A DNA stretch of 64,000 bases from Marinobacter gelidimuriae (GCF_000372805.1 NZ_KB889897.1:1-64000), one strand, 5' to 3'; shown: positions 28,552-38,057, counted from the first letter of the stretch. The notes: generated by a model not told the origin, from the letters alone. Numbers and translations are program-made.

Positions 28552-30119
28552 GTGAACACGACGACCGCGCACCGCGCGTTGACAGCCCGCCCGAACCGCC
28601 CAAGGCGGTAAAAGTGCGGGAGCCGATTTCGACCGGGTCAGAATGGACATTTGACCTGATCCAGCGCTACGACGAAGAAATCGCAAAATGTGCAGCTGAA
28701 TTCGGCCTGGACACCTACCCCAATCAGGTAGAGGTGATCAGCGCCGAACAGATGATGGACGCTTACAGCTCTGTGGGCATGCCGGTAGGCTACAACCACT
28801 GGTCGTTCGGCAAGCAGTTCCTCAATACCTCAAAAGGTTACCAGCGCGGGCAAATGGGGCTGGCCTATGAAATCGTCATCAACTCAGACCCGTGTATTGC
28901 CTACCTGATGGAAGAGAACACCCTGCCTATGCAAGCGTTGGTGATTGCCCACGCCTGCTATGGCCACAACTCTTTCTTCAAAGGCAACTACCTGTTTCGC
29001 ACCTGGACCGACGCCAGCGCAATTATTGATTACCTGGTATTTGCCCGCCATTACATCGCTGAATGTGAGGAGCGCCACGGTGTAGACGCGGTGGAGGAAG
29101 TGCTGGACTCCTGCCACGCACTGATGAACTACGGGGTGGATCGCTACAAGCGGCCATCGCCCATTTCCGCCGGCGAGGAAAAGCTGCGCCAGACCGAGCG
29201 CGAAGAATATCAGCAACGCCGCATCAACGATTTGTGGCGCACCATTCCCCTGCCCACCGATGACAGCGACCCCGAAAGTAAGAAAAAGCGTTTCCCGGAG
29301 GAGCCCCAGGAAAACATTCTGTATTTCATTGAAAAGAACGCGCCTTTGCTGGAAACCTGGCAGCGGGAAATTATTCGCATTGTGCGCAAACTGGGTCAGT
29401 ATTTTTATCCACAGCGGCAAACCCAGGTGATGAACGAAGGCTGGGCAACTTTCTGGCACTACACCCTGATTCACGCGCTGTACGACAAAGGGCTGGTAAC
29501 CGACGGTTTTATGCTGGAACTGCTGGCTAGCCATACCGCGGTGGTGTACCAACCACCGTTCAACAGCCGCTATTATTCCGGCATAAACCCTTACACCCTG
29601 GGGTTTGCGATCTTCACCGACTTACGCCGACTTTGTGAGCAGCCCACAGACGAAGATCGCGAATGGTTCCCGGACATTGCCGGCTCCGATTGGCGGGAAA
29701 CCCTGCATTTCGCCATGAAAAACTTCAAAGACGAGAGTTTCATCCAGCAGTTTCTGTCGCCCAAAGTGATGCGCGATTTAAAACTGTTTGCCATTGAAAA
29801 CGACGACGAAGAAGACGTTTACCTGGTGACCGCCATTCACGATGAAACCGGGTACCGCACACTGCGTGAAAAGTTGGCGCGGCAATACAATCTAAGCAGT
29901 CGCGAGCCGGATATTCAGGTGTGGAATGTGGACTTGCGTGGCGACCGCTCGCTGACCCTGCGCCACATTGTGAATGAACGTCGGCCGTTAGCGGACGACA
30001 GCGAAGAAGTGCTGCGCCACATACACCGGCTTTGGGGCTTTGATGTGCACCTGCAAAGCGTCAGTGAAGGCACGGTGATGAATGAATATCAGTGTCCTGC
30101 GGCAGCAGTAAGTGGTTGA
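28548..30119 (+). CDS. spoVR: SpoVR family protein (YcgB)
   Basis: The 523-residue protein carries the SpoVR core: [13 protein letters not shown] near 33, [12 protein letters not shown] near 140, and N-E-G-W-A-T-F-W-H near 292, with many conserved histidines and acidic residues. I chose the ATG at 28548 that overlaps the yeaH stop; the frame is open further upstream but only as a shadow of yeaH. The biochemical role is unknown. In sporulating Bacillus it affects the spore cortex; here it is part of the PrkA stress unit. Confidence 0.93.
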   Translation: MSEHDDRAPRVDSPPEPPKAVKVREPISTGSEWTFDLIQRYDEEIAKCAAEFGLDTYPNQVEVISAEQMMDAYSSVGMPVGYNHWSFGKQFLNTSKGYQRGQMGLAYEIVINSDPCIAYLMEENTLPMQALVIAHACYGHNSFFKGNYLFRTWTDASAIIDYLVFARHYIAECEERHGVDAVEEVLDSCHALMNYGVDRYKRPSPISAGEEKLRQTEREEYQQRRINDLWRTIPLPTDDSDPESKKKRFPEEPQENILYFIEKNAPLLETWQREIIRIVRKLGQYFYPQRQTQVMNEGWATFWHYTLIHALYDKGLVTDGFMLELLASHTAVVYQPPFNSRYYSGINPYTLGFAIFTDLRRLCEQPTDEDREWFPDIAGSDWRETLHFAMKNFKDESFIQQFLSPKVMRDLKLFAIENDDEEDVYLVTAIHDETGYRTLREKLARQYNLSSREPDIQVWNVDLRGDRSLTLRHIVNERRPLADDSEEVLRHIHRLWGFDVHLQSVSEGTVMNEYQCPAAAVSG

Positions 30120-30251
30120 TGACAAGGCTGGCCGTTTCTGCAGAATTTTCTTGTGTCAGCATTCGTTTATCGTGACAGTACCTCATATACTGATGAGTGA
30201 GGGTTTTCCGCCCTTTTTTCATGTTCCAGATACAGTAGGGGTGCGCACGGA

Positions 30252-31721
30252 ATGAAACGCCTGGCAACATTGGACGCGTCTTGGCTAGCGGTCGAGTCTG
30301 ACGATACCCCCATGCACGTGGGCAACTTGCAAATTTTCAGCCTGCCCGACAACGCCCCTTCTACATTCGCGGGCGACTTGGTCAAAAGCATGAAGCAAGC
30401 CGGTAATGTTGAGCTCCCCTGGGGCTGCAAGCTTGTATGGCCAAGCTTTCTGGGCCGCGTTCTGGCGCCCACCTGGAAGCACGACAAACACATTGATCTG
30501 GATTACCACGTACGCCACTCGGCCCTGCCAAAACCCGGCGGTGAACGCGAACTGGGGATACTGGTATCGCGCCTGCACTCCAATCCACTGGACCTGTCGC
30601 GGCCGCTGTGGGAATGCCACATGATCGAAGGGCTGGAACACAACCGTTTTGCCCTGTACACAAAGATGCACCACTGCATGATTGACGGCATCAGCGGCGT
30701 GCGCCTGATGCAAAGGGTGCTGAGCAAATCCCCCGACGAGCGCGACATGCTGCCACCCTGGTCAGTACGCCCGGAAAGCCGGCGCGGCAACAAGACCGAC
30801 AGCGAAGCCAGCGTGCCGGGGGCCATCTCCCAAGCTATGGGAGCCCTTAAACTGCAGTTGGATTTGGCGCCGCGGCTGTGGCAGGCCAGCAATCGCCTGA
30901 TTCACTCGGTACGCCATCCGGAAGACGGCCTGACAGCGCCCTTCACCGGGCCGGTTTCCAAAATCAATCACCGGGTTACCGGCCAGCGCCGCTTCGCCAC
31001 CCAGCAATATCAGTTGGAAGATATGAAAGCCATGGCCCGGGCTTCGGGCAGCTCGATGAACAACATTGTGCTGTATTTATGCGGCACAGCGCTGCGGCGT
31101 TTTCTGCTGGAACAGGACGACTTGCCTGAAACATCGTTAACAGCAGGCATACCGGTCAACATTCGCCCGGCGGATGACGAGGGCACCGGCACCCAGATCA
31201 GTTTCATGATTGCCGCCCTGGCCACCAACGAACCTGACCCGTTAACGCGCCTGAAATACATCAAGGAATCTTCGTGCAAGGCCAAAGAGCACTTGCAAAA
31301 GTTGCCCAAGAAAGCGTTGACCCAATACACCATGATGCTGATGTCGCCCTACATATTGCAGCTGATGTCTGGTTTGGGCGGGCGCATGCGGCCAGTATTT
31401 AACGTAACCATCTCCAACGTTCCGGGGCCCACCGAAGATCTTTATTACGAAGGCGCCAAACTGGAAGCCATGTATCCGGTGTCGCTGATCACCCACGGCG
31501 GGGCGCTGAACATTACTTGCCTGAGCTATGCCGGATCGTTGAACTTTGGTTTCACCGGTTGCCGCGACACCTTACCCAGCATGCAGAAGTTGGCGGTGTA
31601 TACCGGGGAAGCATTGGAAGAGCTCAGAGCTCTGCTGTTACCGCCAAAGAAAAAACCCAGCCCACGCAAACCTAGAACGGCCGCGAAAAAGAAGCCTGCG
31701 GTGAAAAGCGACGCTAGCTGA
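30252..31721 (+). CDS. ws2: Wax ester synthase/diacylglycerol acyltransferase (WS2 type)
   Basis: It joins an acyl-CoA to a fatty alcohol, and to some extent diacylglycerol, to make storage wax esters. The 489-residue protein has the catalytic H-H-x-x-x-D-G motif as H-H-C-M-I-D-G at 140-146, the P-L-W-E motif, and N-V-T-I-S-N-V-P-G-P near 384. The opening M-K-R-L-A-T-L-D-A-S-W-L-A-V-E-S matches the Marinobacter WS2 enzyme as I remember it, a main clue to the organism. A Lys/Pro-rich tail ends it. It converges on nsrR with an 8-bp overlap. Confidence 0.93.
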   Translation: MKRLATLDASWLAVESDDTPMHVGNLQIFSLPDNAPSTFAGDLVKSMKQAGNVELPWGCKLVWPSFLGRVLAPTWKHDKHIDLDYHVRHSALPKPGGERELGILVSRLHSNPLDLSRPLWECHMIEGLEHNRFALYTKMHHCMIDGISGVRLMQRVLSKSPDERDMLPPWSVRPESRRGNKTDSEASVPGAISQAMGALKLQLDLAPRLWQASNRLIHSVRHPEDGLTAPFTGPVSKINHRVTGQRRFATQQYQLEDMKAMARASGSSMNNIVLYLCGTALRRFLLEQDDLPETSLTAGIPVNIRPADDEGTGTQISFMIAALATNEPDPLTRLKYIKESSCKAKEHLQKLPKKALTQYTMMLMSPYILQLMSGLGGRMRPVFNVTISNVPGPTEDLYYEGAKLEAMYPVSLITHGGALNITCLSYAGSLNFGFTGCRDTLPSMQKLAVYTGEALEELRALLLPPKKKPSPRKPRTAAKKKPAVKSDAS

Positions 31722-32151
31722 TTTGCAGCAGCCGCAGCAACTGCGATTGCTGTGGCTGGCGCACCATATCGGCGAGGGTGTAGGTATCCAGGGTCGCTAA
31801 AAAGGCTTGTAAGGCTTCCCGTAACATCGATTGCAAACCGCAAACCGGGGTAATGCAACACTGATTGTTCGCGGAAAAGCACTCCACCAAATTGAAATCC
31901 GGCTCGGTATCGCGCACTAAAGCACCAATATTGATGGAACTGGGTTGACGTCGCAGCCGCATACCACCGTTTTTGCCTCTCACTGTTTCTATGTAGCCCT
32001 TAAGGTTGAGCTGGTGCACCACCTTCATCAGGTGGTTTTTGGAAATATCATAGGCATCGGCTACGTCCTGAATGGTAACCAGCCGGTCACCACAAGCCGC
32101 CAGGTAAACCAGCACTCGCAGCGAATAATCGGTGTAACGGGTGATGTGCAT
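31714..32151 (-). CDS. nsrR: Rrf2-family nitric-oxide-sensing repressor NsrR
   Basis: NsrR is an Fe-S repressor inactivated by nitric oxide. The 145-residue winged helix reads H-I-T-R-Y-T-D-Y-S-L-R-V-L and R-G-K-N-G-G-M-R-L, and has cysteines 91, 98, 99 and 104. C91, one of 98/99 and C104 fit the NsrR cluster pattern; C98-C99 is a doubled position. ATG 32151 has GGAG six bases upstream; a TTG at 32157 is less likely. Genes upstream on the same strand begin behind an NsrR-like site, so autoregulation is probable. Confidence 0.88.
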   Translation of the reverse strand: MHITRYTDYSLRVLVYLAACGDRLVTIQDVADAYDISKNHLMKVVHQLNLKGYIETVRGKNGGMRLRRQPSSINIGALVRDTEPDFNLVECFSANNQCCITPVCGLQSMLREALQAFLATLDTYTLADMVRQPQQSQLLRLLQIS

Positions 32152-32174
32152 AAACAACTCCAGCTAGCGTGCAT

Positions 32175-32443
32175 CTAAGTTGGACGGGTCAGCAAATAGC
32201 ATGCAACAGCCACCAGCGTAATCCCCACTATCATCAAAACCAACGGCTTCGCGCCGCCCCAGAACAAAAACCCCCAGCTTAGCGTCATCATCGAGCAGGC
32301 CAGCACTTTGGCGCTGGCCGGAACGGCTTGGCGGGTGCGCCACTGCAAAATAACGGGGCCAAACTTAGGATGATTATCTAACCGAAAAGCGTCGAGATAT
32401 ACGCGAGTATACGGAATCCGGCTTTGCGATAATGGTTACTCAT
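32175..32443 (-). pseudogene. DUF454 (YbaN-like) membrane protein, internally deleted
   Basis: From ATG 32443 the frame reads Y-R-K-A-G-F-R-I-L-A-Y-I-S-T-L-F-G and stops at TAG 32380-32378. In another frame from about 32385, translation resumes as R-L-D-N-H-P-K-F-G-P-V-I-L-Q-W and continues with two hydrophobic stretches to TAG 32175. Both halves match the ends of DUF454 proteins, but about 35 residues (the first membrane segments and the L-P-x-x-P-T-T-P-F motif) are missing, and the joint is out of frame. A deletion has killed the gene. It lies between a small membrane protein gene and nsrR. Confidence 0.7.
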
Positions 32444-32490
32444 AGTGCTGATCTCACAACCATTAAACGATGGCTTCAGTATAACGTTGA

Positions 32491-32706
32491 TCAGTGGACC
32501 GGTCTGCCCAAACGGCTCAGAAAAACCAGCCGCACAATGTAGGCAATTTTGATACCCAGCGCGAACAGCAAGGTGCCAATGTGGGCCAGAATCTGCAGCA
32601 TCATTGGCAACCGGCCCGCCAAAGGATACGCTAGAACAACGGTCACCAGCAGACCCAGCACCGACCAGACAATTGCGCTATTGGCACGAAACAGCATCTT
32701 TTCCAT
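32491..32706 (-). CDS. Small two-helix membrane protein in the NsrR operon
   Basis: The 71-residue protein has hydrophobic segments at about 12-30 and 38-58 with a positively charged end, so it is a small inner-membrane protein. I do not recognise a family. It is the first gene of a minus-strand group (this gene, broken DUF454, nsrR) and has an NsrR-type palindrome 24 bp upstream of its start. That suggests a role in the response to nitric oxide. Confidence 0.65.
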   Translation of the reverse strand: MEKMLFRANSAIVWSVLGLLVTVVLAYPLAGRLPMMLQILAHIGTLLFALGIKIAYIVRLVFLSRLGRPVH

Positions 32707-32729
32707 CTTTTTACCCTCGGCTACCTTTA

Positions 32730-32752
32730 AAGATCTATTTTATAGTTATCTT
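32730..32752. promoter_or_regulatory. Putative NsrR-binding site
   Basis: AAGATctATTTtAtAgttATCTT matches the outer arms and AT centre of the NsrR consensus (AAGATG-type arms around an AT-rich core) with 23-bp spacing. It lies upstream of the small membrane protein gene on the minus strand. Capital letters mark agreement with the remembered consensus. Confidence 0.6.
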
Positions 32753-32821
32753 TAAGAAAAGCACAATCTTTTCTGACCTGCGAATGATCTAAGTGATGTG
32801 CACTCAAAAGTCAGGCAAAGT

Positions 32822-32837
32822 TACCCCGCTGGGGGTA
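32822..32837. promoter_or_regulatory. Putative NarL 7-2-7 site upstream of moaA
   Basis: TACCCCG, two bases, GGGGGTA is a 16-bp dyad. It differs from the NarL heptamer pair TACYYMT/AKRRGTA only at the innermost position of each half. It lies 83 bp before the moaA start. A perfect version occurs before norC at 61093. Confidence 0.6.
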
Positions 32838-32919
32838 TCGGATTTTACGCTCCAGTCTGCGATAATCTGTGCTATAACTTTATAAAAGATTCGAACTGGC
32901 TGCTACGGGAACTGTGCCG

Positions 32920-33912
32920 ATGTCCAACAATAAGCTGACAGATCGCTTCGGGCGCACCATCAATTATGTACGTTTATCGGTGACCGACCGCTGCGACTTT
33001 CGCTGTGTTTATTGCATGGCGGAAGACATGACCTTCCTGCCCCGCCAACAGGTACTCACCCTGGAAGAAATCGCCAGGCTGGCGTGCAATTTTATGGAGC
33101 TGGGCACCGAAAAAATCCGCCTGACTGGTGGTGAACCACTGGTGCGAAAGGGCATCGTTGATCTGGTGAAAGAAATCGGTAGTTATGGCCTGCGTGATTT
33201 CGCCATGACGACCAACGGTAACCAGCTGTCTTCCATGGCAGAACCACTGCGCAAAGCAGGGCTTCATCGCCTGAACATCAGCCTGGATTCGCTAGACGCC
33301 GAAAAATTTCGAAGCATTACCCGCACAGGCAAACTGTCAAAGGTGCTTGACGGCATAGACGCCGCCTGCGAGGCCGGCTTCCGTGGCATTAAACTGAACA
33401 CGGTAGTGATGAAAGGCCGAAATGATCAGGACGTACCCGAACTGGTTGAGTACGCCCGCCGCAAGCAGGTAGACATCACCTTTATCGAAGAAATGCCCCT
33501 GGGTGAGATTTCCGAACACGATCGCGGCGAAGCTCTTTGCACCAGCGACGAAGTGCGCGAGATCATTACCCGCCATCACGACCTGATTCCTTCCACCGCA
33601 GACTCCGGTGGCCCGGCGCGCTATTACCGCATGGCAGACAGCCCGATTCAGGTCGGTTTTATTTCACCCCATTCCCACAACTTCTGCTCCACGTGCAATC
33701 GGGTGCGGATCACTGTGGAAGGCCGCCTTCTGCTGTGTCTGGGCAACGAACACTCCGTGGATCTGCGACGAGTGCTGCGCGCCAACCCCATTTCTGACCA
33801 ACGCCTGCAAGATGCCATCGCCCAGGCGATGGATCTGAAACCGGAAAAACACCACTTTTCCATCAACGGTGAGGTGCAGGTGCTGCGCTTTATGAACATG
33901 ACCGGCGGCTAG
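32920..33912 (+). CDS. moaA: GTP 3',8-cyclase (molybdenum cofactor biosynthesis protein A)
   Basis: MoaA is a radical-SAM enzyme that starts molybdopterin synthesis from GTP. The N-terminal cluster motif is C25-x3-C29-x2-C32 in [12 protein letters not shown]. The C-terminal cluster has C256-x2-C259 and C273 ([11 protein letters not shown]), and the protein ends in the conserved G-G. ATG 32920 is preferred over GTG 32914. Molybdopterin is needed by NarG, which explains its place beside nos and nar genes. Directly after the stop an 81-codon open frame of unknown identity continues in the same frame. Confidence 0.96.
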   Translation: MSNNKLTDRFGRTINYVRLSVTDRCDFRCVYCMAEDMTFLPRQQVLTLEEIARLACNFMELGTEKIRLTGGEPLVRKGIVDLVKEIGSYGLRDFAMTTNGNQLSSMAEPLRKAGLHRLNISLDSLDAEKFRSITRTGKLSKVLDGIDAACEAGFRGIKLNTVVMKGRNDQDVPELVEYARRKQVDITFIEEMPLGEISEHDRGEALCTSDEVREIITRHHDLIPSTADSGGPARYYRMADSPIQVGFISPHSHNFCSTCNRVRITVEGRLLLCLGNEHSVDLRRVLRANPISDQRLQDAIAQAMDLKPEKHHFSINGEVQVLRFMNMTGG

Positions 33913-34158
33913 GGTGGCCAGGCCAACGATGCCTTCGGTGGCAGTCTGCTTACCGGCACCCTGGCTGACGCATTAACACAGCACCCCAAAGCAGAGAACC
34001 TGCAGATTCTGCGCGGCCACCGGGTAGAATCATTCGAGCAGAACGCCGCCGGCTTCGACACCCACGACCTGTGCAAAACCGTCGGCAACCTGCCCGACCT
34101 ATACTCAACGGGCGAAGAGCTGCGCAGAGTATTGCTGGAAAGATCTAAGCAGAGGTAA
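33913..34158 (+). pseudogene. Start-less open frame fused behind moaA, gene remnant of unknown family
   Basis: Immediately after the moaA TAG, the same frame stays open for 81 codons to TAA 34156-34158, with no start codon near its beginning. The peptide is protein-like: A-F-G-G-S-L-L-T-G-T-L-A-D-A-L near the start, then G-H-R-V-E-S-F-E-Q, G-F-D-T-H-D-L-C-K-T-V-G-N-L-P-D-L-Y and a C-terminal helix. It looks like the C-terminal end of a larger protein that lost its 5' part. I do not recognise it. Expression would need readthrough or reinitiation, which is speculation. Confidence 0.45.
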
Positions 34159-34231
34159 TCATTTCAAAGCTGTTGTCAGTAAAAAATGGTGAAAACACAG
34201 AGGCCGAAAGGGGACGGTTGGAGCCGCCTCA

Positions 34232-34303
34232 CAAAACTGTGCGGAGCCATGGATGGCGGAGCCCAAGCCGCACAGGGACGTTTTAAGGCGTGTTTTGGGA
34301 GCC
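34232..34303. repeat. Palindromic repeat core, copy 1
   Basis: About 35 bp starting CAAAACTGTGCGGAGCCATG and running through GGATGGCGGAGC are identical or nearly so to the core of the element at 38058-38169. The copy ends in GGCGTGTTTTG, the inverted counterpart of its CAAAAC start. Unlike copy 2, long perfect outer arms are not evident. It lies between the unknown open frame and nosL and touches the last nosL codons. Confidence 0.7.
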
Positions 34304-34870
34304 TTGCCCCATAGAGCCATGATCCATAGCAGCTGGGCTGGCAGCATTCAGGTCGGACATTGTAATGTCAGCAAACGCTTTTACCTGACCACCAAATTCA
34401 GCGGCAAAGCCGTTGGCAGCCGTGCTGTCTGCAAACGACGCCAGCGTGGGGCCCATGGCGCCTTTCCGCTCGGAGCCAATCACGTAAAACGCCTCGCGGG
34501 CATCGATTAGCGCCGCATCATCCGGACTGTCCCATTCGGATTGCGCCATGTCGTGAACGTACAGAGTGTGATCGCGCTTTACATTTTCTGGCTGTAACAC
34601 CCATGAAAACATGTCTTTTGTAGAGCAGAACTTGTGGACTTGCTGGTTTTTCTCGGTGATTACTTCGCCCTTAGGTCCAGGAAAAGCCGTAATAGCCATG
34701 CCGCAAACATGGCACTCTTCGCCATCTTCAAAGTGCACAGCCGCCGGCTTTTCGGTGACAACCTGCTCCGGCTCGGAACAACCTGTCAGCGCAAAAAAAA
34801 CCGCGAGCAAGAGCAACAATCCCAGAGCGGGCACCTTGGCAAACCAGCGGCCGTCGTTATCAATAATCAT
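34283..34870 (-). CDS. nosL: NosL copper lipoprotein
   Basis: NosL is an outer-membrane lipoprotein that delivers Cu(I) for NosZ assembly. From ATG 34870 (GGAG nine bases upstream) the protein is 195 residues with lipobox L-T-G-C (Cys31) and the copper-binding E-C-H-V-C-G-M motif near residue 53, followed by the M-F-S-W and M-G-P-x-L signatures. A Met/His-containing tail may add metal ligands. It is 76 bp downstream of nosY and ends beside a repeat element. Confidence 0.9.
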   Translation of the reverse strand: MIIDNDGRWFAKVPALGLLLLLAVFFALTGCSEPEQVVTEKPAAVHFEDGEECHVCGMAITAFPGPKGEVITEKNQQVHKFCSTKDMFSWVLQPENVKRDHTLYVHDMAQSEWDSPDDAALIDAREAFYVIGSERKGAMGPTLASFADSTAANGFAAEFGGQVKAFADITMSDLNAASPAAMDHGSMGQGSQNTP

Positions 34871-34961
34871 TTGGCAAAACTCCATTTTAAGAAACAGTTT
34901 TTAATGGCAATTTTAAATGGCCGTTTTAAGAGACGATAACTAGAAACACATGCACAGAATT

Positions 34962-35792
34962 TCAAATCCGGCGCTTACGGAATAACGCCCAGGCGAGGGT
35001 CAAGGGTGCAACACACCACAGCACCAGCCCCAGCCAAAGGCCGCTTTGGCCGATGGGCAAGTCGTTGCCGAGACTCAGTACGCCACTGAGCTGACGACCC
35101 TCACCAAAGGCCAGAATATTCAACAAACGGTAGATATCTGTCGGGTTCAGCATCAGCAACCAGGGCAGCAGTTCCGGGTTTAGCTTGCCTTCGCTGGCCA
35201 CCAGTGAGCCCAGTAGCAGCAAATCAAACACCAGCACAAAGAAGAACCAGATCGCCAAGGCCAGGCCCGCGGCAACCGGCTTCTCGCTGGCGCGCACGCT
35301 CACCACATAAGCCAGAGCAATAAAGCCCCAGCCCAGCAAAATGGTAGAGCCAATAAAGCGCAGCATCGCCAGTGCCAAGCTTGTAATGCCTACGTCTTCT
35401 ACCAGCACCGCAATGGCAATACCCGCGACGCCAAAACCCAGAATCGTGGCAAATGCCAAGGTCAGGCCGTGGCCCAGAAACTTGCCGAACAACAACTGGC
35501 CGCGGCTAAGGGGATAGGTCATCAGCAGCAATAAAGTGCCGCCTTCGTCTTCGCCGACAATAGCGTCGTAGGCCAGCAGCAGCGCGATCAGCGGAATCAG
35601 GAATATGCCCAGGCTGGCCAAGCTGGCGATGGTCGCTGGGGTGGAGGCGTAGCCAACCTGACCAGACGCAGCCGCACCAAACCAGGCGATGCCCACGGCC
35701 AGAACAGCAAACACCATGGCAATGGCCAGCAGCCAGCGGTTACGCAAGCTGTCGCTAAGCTCTTTACGGGCGATGGTCCATACGCTGTTCAT
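34962..35792 (-). CDS. nosY: NosY, permease of the NosDFY copper-site maturation transporter
   Basis: The 276-residue inner-membrane protein has six hydrophobic helices and the ABC-2 style A-R-K-E-L-S-D-S-L-R-N-R-W start. E-D-E-G-G-T-L-L-L-L-x-T-Y-P-L-S-R near 90 is typical of NosY-like permeases. It works with NosF (ATPase) and NosD (periplasmic beta helix) to supply sulfur for the CuZ centre of NosZ. The ATG overlaps the nosF stop by four bases (ATGA). Confidence 0.93.
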   Translation of the reverse strand: MNSVWTIARKELSDSLRNRWLLAIAMVFAVLAVGIAWFGAAASGQVGYASTPATIASLASLGIFLIPLIALLLAYDAIVGEDEGGTLLLLMTYPLSRGQLLFGKFLGHGLTLAFATILGFGVAGIAIAVLVEDVGITSLALAMLRFIGSTILLGWGFIALAYVVSVRASEKPVAAGLALAIWFFFVLVFDLLLLGSLVASEGKLNPELLPWLLMLNPTDIYRLLNILAFGEGRQLSGVLSLGNDLPIGQSGLWLGLVLWCVAPLTLAWALFRKRRI

Positions 35793-36721
35793 TGCACACC
35801 TCCGCGGTGAGCCAGGCCACCGTAGCCAATAAAGTGCACGTAAATGTCTTCCAGGGTGGGCTGATGAATGCCCACGTCCGCTACTTCGCCGGAGGCCATC
35901 AGTGCCGTCAGCAGTGGCATTTTATCGGCGGGGCGTACGTCTACCTGCAATCGGTTGTTGATGTTTTTCATCACCGGTCTGGTGACGCCGTTGCACTGGC
36001 GAATGGCGTTTTCCAGGGAATCCAGAGTTCCCGTTGACTCCAGCATTAAAGTGACCGGCATATTAGCTTGGCGCCGCAGCGCTTCCAGATTGCCGGTGGC
36101 CTTTAAGGCGCCGTCGGTCAGAATCGCCGCGCGGTCGATGTAAGGCTCCACACCTGGCAACACGTGGGAACAAAGCACAATGCCGGTTCCGCTATCGCAC
36201 AAGGTGCGCAGCAGCCGGTACAGATCGGCGGTCGCGACTGGGTCAAGCCCCACCGTGGGCTCGTCCAACATCAACAGCTTGGGTTTTCCCAATAACGCCT
36301 GAGCCAGGCCCAAGCGTTGGCGCATGCCTTTCGAGTAGGTTTTCACCCGCCCGTCCATGGCATCGTCTAACCCAACCTGAGTCAGCAACTCTGGCACCTG
36401 GCGTAAGTCCGCGCCTTTCAGGCGGGCAAAGTGCGCCAGAATTTCACGGCCGGTCAGCTGCGGATAGAACATGACGTTTTCTGGCAAATAGCCGATGTGC
36501 CGGGTTACCTGTGAATCGCCCGCACTGCCATCCAGCACTGACAAAGAACCCCCTACCGGCTGCATAAGACCAAGAATCAGCTTGATGGTGGTGGTTTTAC
36601 CGGCACCGTTATGGCCAAACAGGCCCAGAATTTCCCCAGGCTCCAGGCGCAAATCCACACCCTGCAGCACGGTGGCTTTGTCGTAACGGTAACTGACATT
36701 TTCAAGACGAAAACAGCTCAT
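35789..36721 (-). CDS. nosF: NosF, ATPase of the NosDFY transporter
   Basis: The 310-residue ABC protein has Walker A G-H-N-G-A-G-K-T-T at 36-44, signature Y-S-K-G-M-R-Q-R-L near 132, and Walker B L-L-M-L-D-E-P-T-V-G-L-D-P near 152. Energy from ATP drives NosY/NosD in maturing nitrous oxide reductase. The ATG overlaps the nosD stop (ATGA), so nosD-F-Y are translationally coupled. Confidence 0.94.
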   Translation of the reverse strand: MSCFRLENVSYRYDKATVLQGVDLRLEPGEILGLFGHNGAGKTTTIKLILGLMQPVGGSLSVLDGSAGDSQVTRHIGYLPENVMFYPQLTGREILAHFARLKGADLRQVPELLTQVGLDDAMDGRVKTYSKGMRQRLGLAQALLGKPKLLMLDEPTVGLDPVATADLYRLLRTLCDSGTGIVLCSHVLPGVEPYIDRAAILTDGALKATGNLEALRRQANMPVTLMLESTGTLDSLENAIRQCNGVTRPVMKNINNRLQVDVRPADKMPLLTALMASGEVADVGIHQPTLEDIYVHFIGYGGLAHRGGVQ

Positions 36722-38019
36722 TGCGGCTCCGCAGAATTCGGGTTAGAAACAGCCGATGGAACACGTTCAGGCTCAGGTGGATACATCAGTGGATGGGAAT
36801 CCTGAACCCCGGCGGCCTTGATCACCGGGAACGCGTCCTGCACCCAGCGCAGGGTATCCACCGCCGGGCTGAACATCAGCACCTTGGCTTCCGGATAGGT
36901 CCACAACAGACGATCGACGTTGTCATTAGGCTCGTAAGGAACGTCGCCGATGCCGTCCTGGTTACGATCCCAGCCCAGATAGTCACTCCAGTAATTACCC
37001 ACGCCGTCTTTCGACCACTCCTGGGTGCGGGTGGCCACATACTTCACCTGGCGCTGGTTATTCACGAAGGCATTGTTGAACATGGTGTTGTCTTCCGAGC
37101 CGGCGGTTAAGTGAATACCAATATTGCTGTTGGCAAACACGTTATCGGTAAACGTGTTGTACAAAGAGTTGTAAATAAACACCGCCTTACCCTCGGCACC
37201 CGACATCGCCGCCCCGGCAAACTGCCCCTTGGACACACCGGTAACCACATTGCCCCGCAGCTCAGACTGGGTAATAAAATTCATCAGAATGCCGTAATTC
37301 TCATCGTTCTCGGAACGATTATTCAGCACCGTCAGTCGCTTGCTCATCATCAACGCATATCCGGTGCGCGTGTTACGGGTAACGTTGTTTTCCAGCAGGT
37401 TATCCATCGAATACATGTAATGGATGCCGTAGCGCAAATCGGCCATCACATTATTGCGAATGCGGTTGTTGTTGGAAGTTTCAATATAAATCGCATCACG
37501 AGTCTGGCGAATGTCATTGCCTTCAATCAACGCGCCCTGAGTGTTGAACAAATGAATGCCATTGCCCCGATCGTTGGAACGCATACTGGCATCGCCACGA
37601 ATCACATTGCCAATAACCGTCGCATCCGGCGTAGCATCCAGCCACACCCCAAAAGCCGAACCTTGCAGATTATTATCCGCGACCGTAACGCCCTGAGCCT
37701 CACGGGCCACAAAAATCGCCGCGTCCAGCTTATTAAGGTCCGCCCCCCAGTTACGCACCGTGCAGCCGCTAAACGTCACCCCTGTCGCCACAATATGAAC
37801 GGTTCTGCCCTCACCACCGCCATCAATCACCGTATTGGCATGGCAGCGAACCGTCACATCCGCCACCCGGATAACGATCGGTGAAAGCTGTTCAGGCGGC
37901 AGCTCAAAAACCGCCCCCGGTTCCAGCGCATCCAGCTGTTGCTGGATATCCGCTTGTGCGGTTAGCGATAGCAAAGCGACGGTAAAAACCGCCACTAAAC
38001 GCAAAATGTGGTGCATCAA
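36718..38019 (-). CDS. nosD: NosD, periplasmic copper/sulfur-site maturation protein
   Basis: A signal peptide (to about A23, V-A-L-L-S-L-T-A-Q-A) precedes a right-handed beta-helix of many N-x-I-x-G-N, I-R-N-N-V and L-E-N-N repeats, with the G-I-H-x-M-Y-S-x-x-N signature near 200. The 433-residue protein is the periplasmic part of NosDFY needed for CuZ assembly in NosZ. A terminator and a palindromic element separate it from nosZ upstream, so it may have its own promoter. Confidence 0.93.
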   Translation of the reverse strand: MMHHILRLVAVFTVALLSLTAQADIQQQLDALEPGAVFELPPEQLSPIVIRVADVTVRCHANTVIDGGGEGRTVHIVATGVTFSGCTVRNWGADLNKLDAAIFVAREAQGVTVADNNLQGSAFGVWLDATPDATVIGNVIRGDASMRSNDRGNGIHLFNTQGALIEGNDIRQTRDAIYIETSNNNRIRNNVMADLRYGIHYMYSMDNLLENNVTRNTRTGYALMMSKRLTVLNNRSENDENYGILMNFITQSELRGNVVTGVSKGQFAGAAMSGAEGKAVFIYNSLYNTFTDNVFANSNIGIHLTAGSEDNTMFNNAFVNNQRQVKYVATRTQEWSKDGVGNYWSDYLGWDRNQDGIGDVPYEPNDNVDRLLWTYPEAKVLMFSPAVDTLRWVQDAFPVIKAAGVQDSHPLMYPPEPERVPSAVSNPNSAEPQ

Positions 38020-38057
38020 ATCAGTTCTCGATATGGCTAACAGTCGCCAAAGTTGGG

